From an uncultured Erythrobacter sp. (GTDB taxonomy: Bacteria; Pseudomonadota; Alphaproteobacteria; Sphingomonadales; Sphingomonadaceae): DNA of 6,843 nt. The stretch covers positions 1-6,843 of the forward strand of contig CAJXTZ010000083.1 of NCBI GenBank assembly GCA_913061345.1, written 5' to 3'. The position numbers and the translations under genes are program-made. Positions 1-6,131 of this stretch are shown here, piece after piece (the stretch's first letter is position 1; every line of letters begins with the position of its first letter). The notes beneath the pieces were generated by a model. That model searched no databases and was not told the DNA's origin. It saw nothing but the letters and a program-made list of their open reading frames with translations.

Positions 1-48
1 TCTACACTATCCTCTTCGTCGGCAGCGTCAGATGTGTATAAGAGACAG
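1..48 (+). other. Illumina Nextera i5/Read 1 adapter, untrimmed
   Basis: Bases 1-7 (TCTACAC) are the end of the P5 flow-cell sequence. Bases 8-15 (TATCCTCT) fill the i5 index slot and match the index I know as N/S503. Bases 16-48 are the Nextera Read 1 transposase adapter, ending in the 19-bp Tn5 mosaic end AGATGTGTATAAGAGACAG at 30-48. Every base fits the adapter structure, so this is synthetic library sequence and not genomic DNA or a transposon. Real sequence starts at about base 49. Confidence 0.98.
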
Positions 49-671
49 ATATCGAGGAACGTGCGGCCCATCAGGAAGTTCGATGCCTCTGCCGCCACGT
101 TCTTCGCCAGCTTGGCAAGACGCTGTGTGGCAACGATACCTGCGAGGCCGCGCTTGCGGCCCCGGCACATCAGGTTCGTCATGGCCGACAAAGTCAGGCG
201 CCGCGTGTCCTCCGCCATTTCGCCAGCGGCGGCGGGGGCGAACATCTGCGCTTCATCCACCACCACGAGCGCTGGAAACCAGTGTTCGCGCGGGGCATCG
301 AACAGTGCGGTAAGGAATTGCGCGGCGCAGCGGATCTGTTGCTCTACTTCCAGGTCTTCCAGCGCAAGGACCACGCTGGCGCGGTGCTGGCGGATGCGGC
401 CCGCCAACGCCTCTATCTCGCGCGAGGAGTAACTCGCCCCTTCCACCACCACGTGATCGAAGTGATCGGCCAGGCTGACGAAATCGCCTTCGGGGTCGAT
501 GATGACCTGCTGCACCATGCCGGCGCTCTGTTCCAGCAGGCGGCGCAGCAGGTGCGATTTGCCGCTGCCGGAATTGCCCTGCACCAGCAGGCGCGTGGCG
601 AGCAATTCCTCCACGTCCACCGACACGGGGGTGCCGTGCGCGTCCTTGCCGATTTCGATTTCCGCTTTCAC
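49..671 (-). CDS. HerA/DUF87-type P-loop ATPase, 3' end missing
   Basis: An ATP-binding protein of the HerA/DUF87 group in the FtsK-HerA branch of P-loop ATPases; known relatives are often DNA-translocating motors. I read 207 residues before the adapter cuts the gene. Visible motifs are Walker A GNSGSGKS (32-39), IIDPEGDF (57-64), Walker B LVVVDEAQMF (135-144), a conserved-looking segment RGRKRGLAG (170-178), and the ATQR motif (181-184) typical of HerA-like sensors. Start choice: an in-frame TAG lies at 707-705 and no ATG follows before the Walker A region, so the GTG at 671-669 is the first usable start; the GAG just upstream is only a weak ribosome site. The frame stays open through the adapter, so the C-terminus is unknown. 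It is divergent from dcd. The ATPase fold is secure; the cellular role and any nuclease partner are not visible. Confidence 0.85.
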
Positions 672-855
672 ATTCTCAGGGATAGGGCCGCCAACCGATT
701 CGGCCTAGGCGGGCAGGTGGGTTTATCCAGCGATTGTTCTGCGCCGGACTTTTCCCGCTTCGTCCAGTTCGGCAAAGGCGGAATGGAAAGGTTATGAGGG
801 GGATATTTCCGCCTGGTAACTTGCCCTTGCCCGTCCCTTCGGGAATCCCTGTCGC
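672..855. promoter_or_regulatory. Divergent intergenic region, ATPase/dcd
   Basis: This 184-bp gap separates two divergent genes and must hold both promoters, but I cannot pick out a convincing -35/-10 pair for either. The only structure I see is an 8-bp inverted repeat, AGGCGGAA (776-783) and TTCCGCCT (807-814), with a 23-nt spacer, 42 bp before the dcd start. The ribosome site for dcd is weak: GGGA at 841-844, 11 nt from the ATG. No small gene with coding character is apparent. Confidence 0.5.
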
Positions 856-1410
856 ATGGCTATTCTTTCAGACAAGTGGATTCGGGAACAGGCGCAATCG
901 AACGGTATGATCGAGCCGTTCGTGGAGAGCCAGCGGCGTGATGGCTGCATATCCTATGGCCTGTCGTCCTTCGGCTACGACGCGCGCGTGGCGGACGAGT
1001 TCAAGATCTTCACCAACGTGAATTCCGCGATCGTCGATCCCAAGCAGTTCGATGGCGATAGCCTGGTGGACCGCAAGACCGATGTCTGCGTGATCCCGCC
1101 CAATTCCTTTGCGCTGGCGCGTACGGTGGAATATTTCCGCGTGCCGGAAGATGTGCTGGTGATCTGCCTTGGCAAAAGCACCTATGCCCGCTGCGGCATC
1201 ATCGTGAACGTCACCCCGCTGGAGCCGGGCTGGGAAGGGCATGTGACCTTGGAATTTTCCAACACTACGCCGCTGCCCGCGCGCATTTACGCCAACGAAG
1301 GCGCGTGCCAGTTCCTGTTCCTGCAAGGCAACGAGCGGCCCGAAGTCACCTATGCCGACAGGGCAGGCAAATACATGGGCCAGCGCGGGGTTACGCTGCC
1401 CAGGCTCTAG
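856..1410 (+). CDS. dcd: dCTP deaminase
   Basis: Deaminates dCTP to dUTP in the cytoplasm; a dUTPase then makes dUMP for thymidylate synthesis. The product is 184 residues, slightly shorter than the 193-residue E. coli enzyme but complete. The active-site segment GKSTYAR (106-112) aligns with E. coli GRSSLAR, giving Ser108 and Arg112 for Ser111 and Arg115, with Lys107 where E. coli has Arg110. The catalytic glutamate is Glu133 in VTLEFSN (E. coli Glu138). Other family features are SSFGYDAR (37-44), [13 protein letters not shown] (117-129) and the C-terminal [11 protein letters not shown] (172-182). The ATG at 856 gives the expected [10 protein letters not shown]-terminus. The gene is alone on the plus strand, convergent with the receptor gene and divergent from the ATPase. 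A bifunctional DCD-DUT form cannot be excluded from sequence alone, but the mono-functional type is the default in proteobacteria. Confidence 0.97.
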   Translation: MAILSDKWIREQAQSNGMIEPFVESQRRDGCISYGLSSFGYDARVADEFKIFTNVNSAIVDPKQFDGDSLVDRKTDVCVIPPNSFALARTVEYFRVPEDVLVICLGKSTYARCGIIVNVTPLEPGWEGHVTLEFSNTTPLPARIYANEGACQFLFLQGNERPEVTYADRAGKYMGQRGVTLPRL

Positions 1411-1413
1411 TTG

Positions 1414-1446
1414 TTGCGCGCTCCGCCGGGGGGGCGGAGCGCGCAA
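1414..1446. terminator. Perfect GC hairpin between convergent genes
   Basis: A perfect 14-bp inverted repeat, TTGCGCGCTCCGCC (1414-1427) and GGCGGAGCGCGCAA (1433-1446), flanks a five-G loop. It starts 4 nt after the dcd stop and ends 7 nt from the receptor stop, so it can serve both converging transcripts. Neither strand has a U-tract after the stem, so it is not a textbook intrinsic terminator. It may act as a U-less terminator or block 3' decay. The position is convincing; the mechanism is inferred. Confidence 0.75.
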
Positions 1447-1452
1447 CCTGGA

Positions 1453-3615
1453 TCAGAAACTCGCCCTTGCCGTCAGCTTGAAGTTGCGGCCCGTCATCGG
1501 CACGAATTCCTTGGTGAAGCTGGTGTGGCGGCGGCCTTCGGCGTCGAAGATGTTCTCCACCTGCGCGATAAGAGTCAGGTTTTCGCGCCCTTCGAAGGGG
1601 TGCCAGCCCAGCGAGGCGTTGACCATGGTGAAGCCGTCGGTCGGGGTTTCGAACGGCGCGACGTCAGTCTGACTGTCGTACCATTCCACCTCGCCGCGTA
1701 GATCAAAGTGATCCCAACGGCCTTCTAATGCGCCGTAGAGGCTGAGAGGAGGGATGCGCGGGGCATCGGTGCCATCGTCGAATTCCACCCTGGTATAGGC
1801 ACCGCGCAGGTCGCCCAGCAGCGAGAAATCCCTTCCTTCGACAAGCGGGAAAGTGATCTGCGCTTCTGCGCCCCATTGGTCGGCATCCTGCTGCATGAAG
1901 GCGAAGACGGGCAATTCGTCTTCCTCCTCGCCAGTTCCGGCGAGATAGATGAAATCGCCGAACCAGTTGCGATAGACGCTGGCGTTCACCTTCACTTCGC
2001 CGATTTCACCGCGAACATAGCCTTCCGCGCCCCAGCTGCTTTCCTTGCCAAGCGTAGGGTCGCCGATTTCGAACTGCTGGGTGGCAATATGCGGGCCTTC
2101 GGCGAACAGTTCTGCCGCAGTAGGCGCGCGCTGCGTACGCGATACGTTTAGCCCTGTGCGGAAATCATCGAACAGAGTGAAGCCGCCGCCAACAGAAGCG
2201 GAGAAGGTGTCGAAGCTGCGTTCCTGCCGCAGGGTCGACGCTTCGATCTGTGTGTTTTCATAGCGGGCGCCTGCTTCAAGCTCGAAAGAACCGAAATAAA
2301 ACTCCTGCAGGGTGAAAAACGCGAAGGTCTCGACGTTGTTGGGGGGTATATAGGCCTCTGCCCCGGTTGCGACGAAGTCTTGCGCGGAGAACTGTGCTCC
2401 TGTTGCGCCGTTCCAGTTGCCGCGGCGCGATTGCACCAGTTCGACGCGGCCCTCAACGCCCTGCACCTCGAACACGGTGCCGACTTCCGCACCCTCGAAC
2501 TCGGTGTGGGTATAGTCGGAATAGCCGATGCGCGACTGTACCGAATCGAAGAAGCCGTCACCCAGATCGATATTGGCACGAAAATCGGCGCGGTAACGGC
2601 GCAGGCCAATGGAAACAGCTTCCTCGCCTTCCTCTTCCCCGTGATCATCCTCGTCATGCTCTTCTTCGGCATGATGATGATGGCCCACGCCCGGTGCCCC
2701 CGGCACGCCGTAGCTGGTGTCATAGTAGTCGAACGAAACGCCAAAGTTGCTCTCGCCGGAAAAGACCGCAAAGCCCGTTCCGGCAGACCAGGTCTCGGTA
2801 TAGGTGTTGGGCACGGTGCCGGAGATATTGGCTGCTTCGCGCAGTTCCTCGGCTTCCTCGAATTCGCCTTCTTCCTCTTCCTCGGCGGCGTCGGCCAGCA
2901 AGTCTGCGCGCAGATCGTCCGACGCGGCAAAGCCGGGGATCTCGATATCGTCGGTGTTGCGGTACGATCCGTCGACGTGGAAAACGATATTGTCGGTCAG
3001 CTTCGTGTCCAGCGAGACGCCGCCCTCCCACAGGCCGGTCGCGCTATCCAGTCCACCCAGAACATCGAGGTGGAAAGGCTCGTCCGGTATGCCGGGCGGG
3101 ATACGCTTGGTAATGACGTTAACCGCGCCGCCGATGGCCTGGCTGCCATACAGCAGCACGGCGGGTCCGCGCAGCACCTCTATGCTTTCGGCGATCAGCG
3201 GATCGGCTGCCACCGCGTGATCGTCCGAAGCGCCTGACGCATCGATAGTACCGATGCCGTCGATCAGGACGCGGACACGATCACCCCCGAAACCGCGCAG
3301 GATCGGGCGCGATGCTCCGGGAGCGAAACCGCTCGCCTCGACGCCGGGCTGGCTGGCAAGAATATCCCCGACCTGGCCAGCGCTTTCGCGTTGCAACTGC
3401 ATTCCGGAAACGACCGAGGTGCCGGCGATGACGTCCAGCCGGTCCACACCGCTGGCAGTCACATAGATGGCGCCGTGGAAATCGTCGTTTGCCGGCACCT
3501 CCTGATCGGTCTCGGCCGTCTCGGCGCGCGACTCAACTTCCTGCGGAGCCTCCTGCGCCATGGCGAGAGATGGAATAACAGCACTTGCCAGAAGCAACGC
3601 AGATTTGCGGATCAT
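1453..3615 (-). CDS. ZnuD-like TonB-dependent outer-membrane receptor
   Basis: A 720-residue outer-membrane receptor that would import a ligand using TonB-ExbBD energy; the likely ligand is zinc. The signal peptide MIRKSALLLASAVIPSLAMA is probably cut after residue 20. A TonB-box-like segment AIYVTA (49-54) precedes the plug (about 55-172), which carries ILRGFGGDRVRVLIDG (105-120) and IEVLRGPAVLLYGSQAIGG (145-163). The 22-strand barrel follows and ends HTSFTKEFVPMTGRNF...ARASF with the usual terminal Phe. Segment 311-332 is a His/Glu/Asp-rich loop starting GHHHHAEEEHDEDDH, as in Neisseria ZnuD, and 245-257 is a second acidic run. The plug stretch with SDDHAV and RGPAVLLYGS and the C-terminal HTSF...GRNF also fit the ZnuD group. 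The start follows a weak AGAAAG site. A dyad lies 24-41 bp upstream. Zinc is an inference; another transition metal is possible, while siderophore or cobalamin uptake is less likely given the loop. Confidence 0.9.
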   Translation of the reverse strand: MIRKSALLLASAVIPSLAMAQEAPQEVESRAETAETDQEVPANDDFHGAIYVTASGVDRLDVIAGTSVVSGMQLQRESAGQVGDILASQPGVEASGFAPGASRPILRGFGGDRVRVLIDGIGTIDASGASDDHAVAADPLIAESIEVLRGPAVLLYGSQAIGGAVNVITKRIPPGIPDEPFHLDVLGGLDSATGLWEGGVSLDTKLTDNIVFHVDGSYRNTDDIEIPGFAASDDLRADLLADAAEEEEEGEFEEAEELREAANISGTVPNTYTETWSAGTGFAVFSGESNFGVSFDYYDTSYGVPGAPGVGHHHHAEEEHDEDDHGEEEGEEAVSIGLRRYRADFRANIDLGDGFFDSVQSRIGYSDYTHTEFEGAEVGTVFEVQGVEGRVELVQSRRGNWNGATGAQFSAQDFVATGAEAYIPPNNVETFAFFTLQEFYFGSFELEAGARYENTQIEASTLRQERSFDTFSASVGGGFTLFDDFRTGLNVSRTQRAPTAAELFAEGPHIATQQFEIGDPTLGKESSWGAEGYVRGEIGEVKVNASVYRNWFGDFIYLAGTGEEEDELPVFAFMQQDADQWGAEAQITFPLVEGRDFSLLGDLRGAYTRVEFDDGTDAPRIPPLSLYGALEGRWDHFDLRGEVEWYDSQTDVAPFETPTDGFTMVNASLGWHPFEGRENLTLIAQVENIFDAEGRRHTSFTKEFVPMTGRNFKLTARASF

Positions 3616-3638
3616 TCGGAACGCTTTCTAAGATGTTA

Positions 3639-3656
3639 GTGATAATGTATCATCAC
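3639..3656. promoter_or_regulatory. 18-bp dyad, candidate Zur operator
   Basis: The plus strand reads GTGATAATGTATCATCAC, an imperfect palindrome in which 7 of 9 positions pair. It sits 24-41 bp upstream of the receptor start, in an AT-rich patch within GC-rich DNA. Size, symmetry and place fit an operator for a Fur-family repressor; Zur is favoured because of the zinc-type receptor downstream. A TTGACG hexamer lies further upstream on the minus strand, but its spacing to any -10 within the dyad is too long, so I do not call the promoter itself. Confidence 0.5.
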
Positions 3657-3708
3657 GTCCTAGAGATTGCGCGGTGAACGTCAAGTGAGCAGTTGCAAAA
3701 AAAAGGCT

Positions 3709-5040
3709 TCAGGCTTGCGCGCCAGACAGAAGGCGGGCGCGGGCTTCGTCTTCCCCGATCAGGGGCAACAGTTCGCCCATGTCCGGACCATGGTCCATGC
3801 CGGTCAGCGCCTGGCGCAGTGGCAGGAACAGCGCCTTGCCCTTGCGGTCCGTGCGGTCCTTTAGTTTCGCGACAAGATCGCGCCACGGATTGTCCGACCA
3901 TGTCAGCAACTCTGCCGCCCGCGCCAGGTAGTCGCGGGTCTCGGCATCGCAGGCAGGCTGCTCTACCGGGCCTGTGACAATGCGCCACCATTCCTTCGTA
4001 TCGCCCACCTTTTCCAGGTTGGGTCGAATAGCTTGCCAGGCTGCTTCGTCCATCCCCTCGGGCAGGCGATCAGCAACATCGCTGTATTCCAGCTGGTGAA
4101 CGATGGCGGCATTGATGCGATCAAGCTCGGTATCGTCGAATTTTGCCGGAGCGCGACCGAAGGTGCCAAGATCAAAGGTACCGATCAGCACATCGCGCGC
4201 GGCAATCGGTTCCACCGGCATACTGGTGCCAAGGCGGGCTAGCAGGGCGATCAGCGCTTGTGGTTCTATATCCCGCTCCCGAAAGGCATCGCATCCAAGA
4301 GAGCCGAGTCGTTTCGAAAGCTTGCCTTCCTTGCCCACCAGCAGCGCCTCGTGCGCAAAGCGCGGCGGCGTCGCGTCCAGCGCGGTGAACATCTGTATCT
4401 GCACGGCGGTGTTGGACACGTGATCCTCTCCGCGCAGCACATCGGTGACGCCCATGGCGATATCATCCAAGCAGCTTGGCAGCATATATAGCCATGAACC
4501 GTCGGCGCGGCGGATAACGGGATCTGAAAGCTGGTCTGCATCGAACTTCTGCGTGCCGCGTACGCCATCTTCCCACGCGATTGCCTCGTCGTGATTCAGC
4601 TTGAAGCGCCAGTGCGGGGCCACGCCCTCGGCTTCCTTGGCGGCACGTTCCGTTTCGCTAAGGTGCAATGCGGTGCGATCATAGATAGGCGGCAGCCCGC
4701 GCCCGAGCTGGATCTTGCGCTTAAGATCCAGTTCCTGCGCGGTTTCGTAGGCGGGGTAGATGCGACCAGCGGCTTTCAGATTTTCGAAGGCGGCATCATA
4801 TCCGGCCAGTCGTTGTGATTGGCGCTCCTCGCCCTCAGGGGTCAGGCCAAGCCATTCCAGATCGGCGCGGATCGCCTCGACATACTGCTCCTCGCTACGT
4901 TCGGCATCGGTATCGTCGATACGCAGCATGAATGTTCCGCCGTTTTTGCGCGCCAGCATCCAGTTGTGCAGCGCGGTGCGGATATTGCCGACATGCAGGC
5001 GGCCCGTGGGCGAGGGGGCGAAGCGGGTTACCGTGGTCAT
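3709..5040 (-). CDS. gltX: Glutamyl-tRNA synthetase, atypical short type
   Basis: A class I aminoacyl-tRNA synthetase of 443 residues that joins glutamate to tRNA in the cytoplasm. The N-terminus VTRFAPSPTGRLHVGNIRTAL carries the HIGH-type motif as HVGN (16-19). The Rossmann fold continues with LRIDDTD (38-44), and VLRGEDHVSNTAVQIQ (200-215) precedes the KMSKS-type loop KLSKR (239-243). The C-terminal half is the helical anticodon-binding region. Many alphaproteobacteria have two GluRS enzymes, a standard one of about 470-480 residues with HIGG and a shorter one with HVGN. This sequence matches the shorter kind, which in some species charges tRNA-Gln with glutamate for amidation by GatCAB. 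I see no zinc-binding cysteine cluster. The ATG at 5040 gives the expected MTTVTRFAPSPTG start, with a poor ribosome site. It lies 64 nt after the 153-residue gene and may be cotranscribed with it. Confidence 0.96.
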   Translation of the reverse strand: MTTVTRFAPSPTGRLHVGNIRTALHNWMLARKNGGTFMLRIDDTDAERSEEQYVEAIRADLEWLGLTPEGEERQSQRLAGYDAAFENLKAAGRIYPAYETAQELDLKRKIQLGRGLPPIYDRTALHLSETERAAKEAEGVAPHWRFKLNHDEAIAWEDGVRGTQKFDADQLSDPVIRRADGSWLYMLPSCLDDIAMGVTDVLRGEDHVSNTAVQIQMFTALDATPPRFAHEALLVGKEGKLSKRLGSLGCDAFRERDIEPQALIALLARLGTSMPVEPIAARDVLIGTFDLGTFGRAPAKFDDTELDRINAAIVHQLEYSDVADRLPEGMDEAAWQAIRPNLEKVGDTKEWWRIVTGPVEQPACDAETRDYLARAAELLTWSDNPWRDLVAKLKDRTDRKGKALFLPLRQALTGMDHGPDMGELLPLIGEDEARARLLSGAQA

Positions 5041-5055
5041 GCAGCGCGGTTAGCC

Positions 5056-5091
5056 CGCTTGCGCGTCGCTCACAAGCGATAGGCGAGCGAC
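5056..5091. promoter_or_regulatory. Overlapping inverted repeats before gltX
   Basis: The 64-nt gap between the 153-residue gene and gltX holds two interleaved inverted repeats: CGCTTG (5056-5061) with CAAGCG (5073-5078), and GTCGCTC (5065-5071) with GAGCGAC (5085-5091). They cannot both form as simple hairpins. They could be a U-less terminator, a leader structure for gltX, or chance in GC-rich DNA. Confidence 0.25.
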
Positions 5092-5104
5092 CGCATGTGT
5101 GCAG

Positions 5105-5566
5105 TCACGGGCCAGAAGATATCGCGACAACAGTTTCCTGCGTCAGGAGATACAGGCGATCATGCCGCTCGCGCCGGATCAGGCCATCCAGCAACCGATC
5201 AAAGCCTTCCCTGTCCGCATTGCGCGCAGTCTGTGCCATCTGGGCTATCACCGCCTCGTCCGGCGTAAGCGCGTGGCAGCATGGGCGGCTGACCATCATA
5301 TTCTCTGCCCAGGCCCGGCTGCAGGCTTGTGCGAAATCCATCACGGCCTTGGCTGCCGTAATGGACTCCATCTGCCGGGAAAGTTCCACCAGAGGATCGT
5401 GACGAGCAGCCACGCAACTTGCCATCAGCCGTATGCCCATCACCAACGACATTGCCGTGCCGGAAAACTCACTGGCCATGGGCGGCCGACGCAAGCTCTC
5501 GATAATCCTGGCGCGCGAAGTGCAGGGTACGAAATTGGCAGGTTGAATGGGCGGTTGTCGGGACAT
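5105..5566 (-). CDS. Unrecognised 153-residue protein, possibly Fur-regulated
   Basis: I do not recognise this protein with confidence. The ATG at 5566 is chosen because AGAAAGG (5579-5573) sits 6 nt upstream; a longer TTG reading from 5599 would run through the palindromic operator and is unlikely. The product has no signal peptide or clear membrane span and looks cytoplasmic and mainly helical. It has a proline-rich N-terminus (PPIQP, 5-9), five cysteines (15, 51, 82 and the pair 96-97) and a Met-rich stretch MASEFSGTAMSLVMGIRLMASC (30-51). The most motif-like part is RPCCHALTPDE (94-104), followed by a charged C-terminal helix region with RRERHDRLYLLTQETV. The CC-x-x-L/M-T-x-x-E pattern loosely recalls the sphingomonad DUF6628 group, but I hold that at low confidence. 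The dyads upstream suggest metal-dependent expression. It precedes gltX on the same strand. Confidence 0.75.
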   Translation of the reverse strand: MSRQPPIQPANFVPCTSRARIIESLRRPPMASEFSGTAMSLVMGIRLMASCVAARHDPLVELSRQMESITAAKAVMDFAQACSRAWAENMMVSRPCCHALTPDEAVIAQMAQTARNADREGFDRLLDGLIRRERHDRLYLLTQETVVAISSGP

Positions 5567-5578
5567 GGATAGCCTTTC

Positions 5579-5595
5579 TTGCGAATAATTCGCAA
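5579..5595. promoter_or_regulatory. 17-bp perfect palindrome, candidate Fur box
   Basis: TTGCGAATAATTCGCAA is a perfect palindrome of two 8-bp arms around a central A. It ends 12 bp before the ATG of the 153-residue gene and directly abuts its ribosome site. The GCGAAT-n-ATTCGC form resembles Fur-family operators of GC-rich proteobacteria. A possible minus-strand promoter, TTGAGG (5613-5608), 17 bp, AATTAT (5590-5585), would place the -10 inside the palindrome, but its transcript would barely include the ribosome site, so it is tentative. Confidence 0.6.
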
Positions 5596-5619
5596 CCAAC
5601 CTACCGCCCTCAATTCTAA

Positions 5620-5636
5620 TTGCAACTCATTCGCAT
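5620..5636. promoter_or_regulatory. Second Fur-like dyad
   Basis: TTGCAACTCATTCGCAT matches the palindrome at 5579-5595 at 13 of 17 positions in the same orientation. The two centres (5628 and 5587) are 41 bp apart, close to four helical turns. It contains a TTGCAA (minus strand 5625-5620) that could serve as a -35 with TAGGTT (5603-5598) 16 bp on. An ATTCGC repeat continues just beyond it at 5636-5640. Confidence 0.45.
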
Positions 5637-5662
5637 TCGCATGTAGACAATTGTGGGAGCCG

Positions 5663-6106
5663 CTATTGCGAGAAAAGCGTAATGCTTTGGCCGCCTCCGG
5701 AAACCTCCAGGCCGTTCTCCGGTGTGCGCATTACCTGCTGCGGGTCATCAAACACCGCCGCAGTCGCTTCTTCCTCCTGATAGCGGCCCCTGTCGCATAC
5801 CGGCTCGATAATGCGTCGGGTGTTGAGGCGGTCCGCAACGATCCGATAGGTCCAGCGTTGGGTAACGCACTGCGACACAACTTCGATCACGTTGCCGGTT
5901 ACGCGCACAGTTATGGCGTGACCCAGGTTGACAGCGTTGCCGCCCACGCCGGCAAGCCGGTATTCCCCCGGTGGAAGCGGTTGGGGGAAATTGGCGGGGC
6001 CATCACTCTCGCTTGATACGACGGGTTTTTCGATAGGCGGGTCGGCCTCGTCGGCAGGCTGGCAGGCCACGGTGAAAACTACGGCGAGGGTCAGGACACG
6101 TCTCAT
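5663..6106 (-). CDS. Small lipoprotein with META/HslJ-like domain
   Basis: A 147-residue envelope protein of unknown function. The N-terminus MRRVLTLAVVFTVAC is a short lipoprotein signal with Cys15 as the likely lipidated residue; the lipobox TVAC is slightly irregular, lacking Leu at -3. A Pro/Glu-rich linker (16-46) leads to a beta-rich domain (about 47-147) starting GEYRLAGVGGNAV and ending RTPENGLEVSGGGQSITLFSQ. Two cysteines (80 and 104) and the closing G-rich/S-x-T-L-F strand resemble META/HslJ domains, and similar small lipoproteins are, to my knowledge, common in sphingomonads. The fold is an inference. I prefer the ATG at 6106; a GTG at 6112 adds two residues. The gene begins only 26 nt after the hairpin that ends rpoC, leaving little room for its own promoter. 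Confidence 0.82.
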   Translation of the reverse strand: MRRVLTLAVVFTVACQPADEADPPIEKPVVSSESDGPANFPQPLPPGEYRLAGVGGNAVNLGHAITVRVTGNVIEVVSQCVTQRWTYRIVADRLNTRRIIEPVCDRGRYQEEEATAAVFDDPQQVMRTPENGLEVSGGGQSITLFSQ

Positions 6107-6131
6107 ACCCACCCAACGCGTCGGCTACGAA

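Noticed and set aside
30..48. Tn5-type mosaic end as a natural transposon end
   Set aside because: It is flanked by the P5 tail, an index and the Read 1 adapter, so it comes from library preparation.
32..432. Plus-strand reading frames starting at 32 and 34
   Set aside because: They start inside the adapter; the MCIRD and MYKRQ beginnings are translations of the Nextera mosaic end. The rest lies antisense to the ATPase gene.
833..845. Short TCCC-TTC-GGGA hairpin before dcd
   Set aside because: Only four base pairs with a three-base loop; too small to separate from chance in this sequence.
868..1446. 192-residue minus-strand frame opposite dcd
   Set aside because: It is fully antisense to a well-conserved enzyme and has no recognisable motif; a GC-rich shadow frame.
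2148..3237. Long frames of 248-285 residues on the plus strand and 260 residues on the minus strand inside the receptor gene
   Set aside because: They overlap the receptor, are Arg- or Ala-rich low-complexity translations typical of shadow frames, and lack family motifs.
3697..3711. Run of eight T on the minus strand right after the gltX stop, as an intrinsic terminator
   Set aside because: No stable GC stem precedes the T run; the nearby AAGCCTGAAGCC is a direct repeat, not an inverted one.
5567..5599. Upstream TTG start extending the 153-residue protein by 11 residues
   Set aside because: The extension would be encoded by the palindromic operator and the ribosome site AGAAAGG; the ATG at 5566 is well placed behind that site.
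5641..5662. Terminator after the lipoprotein gene
   Set aside because: No stem followed by a U-tract; only the trivial 8-bp palindrome ACAATTGT is present.
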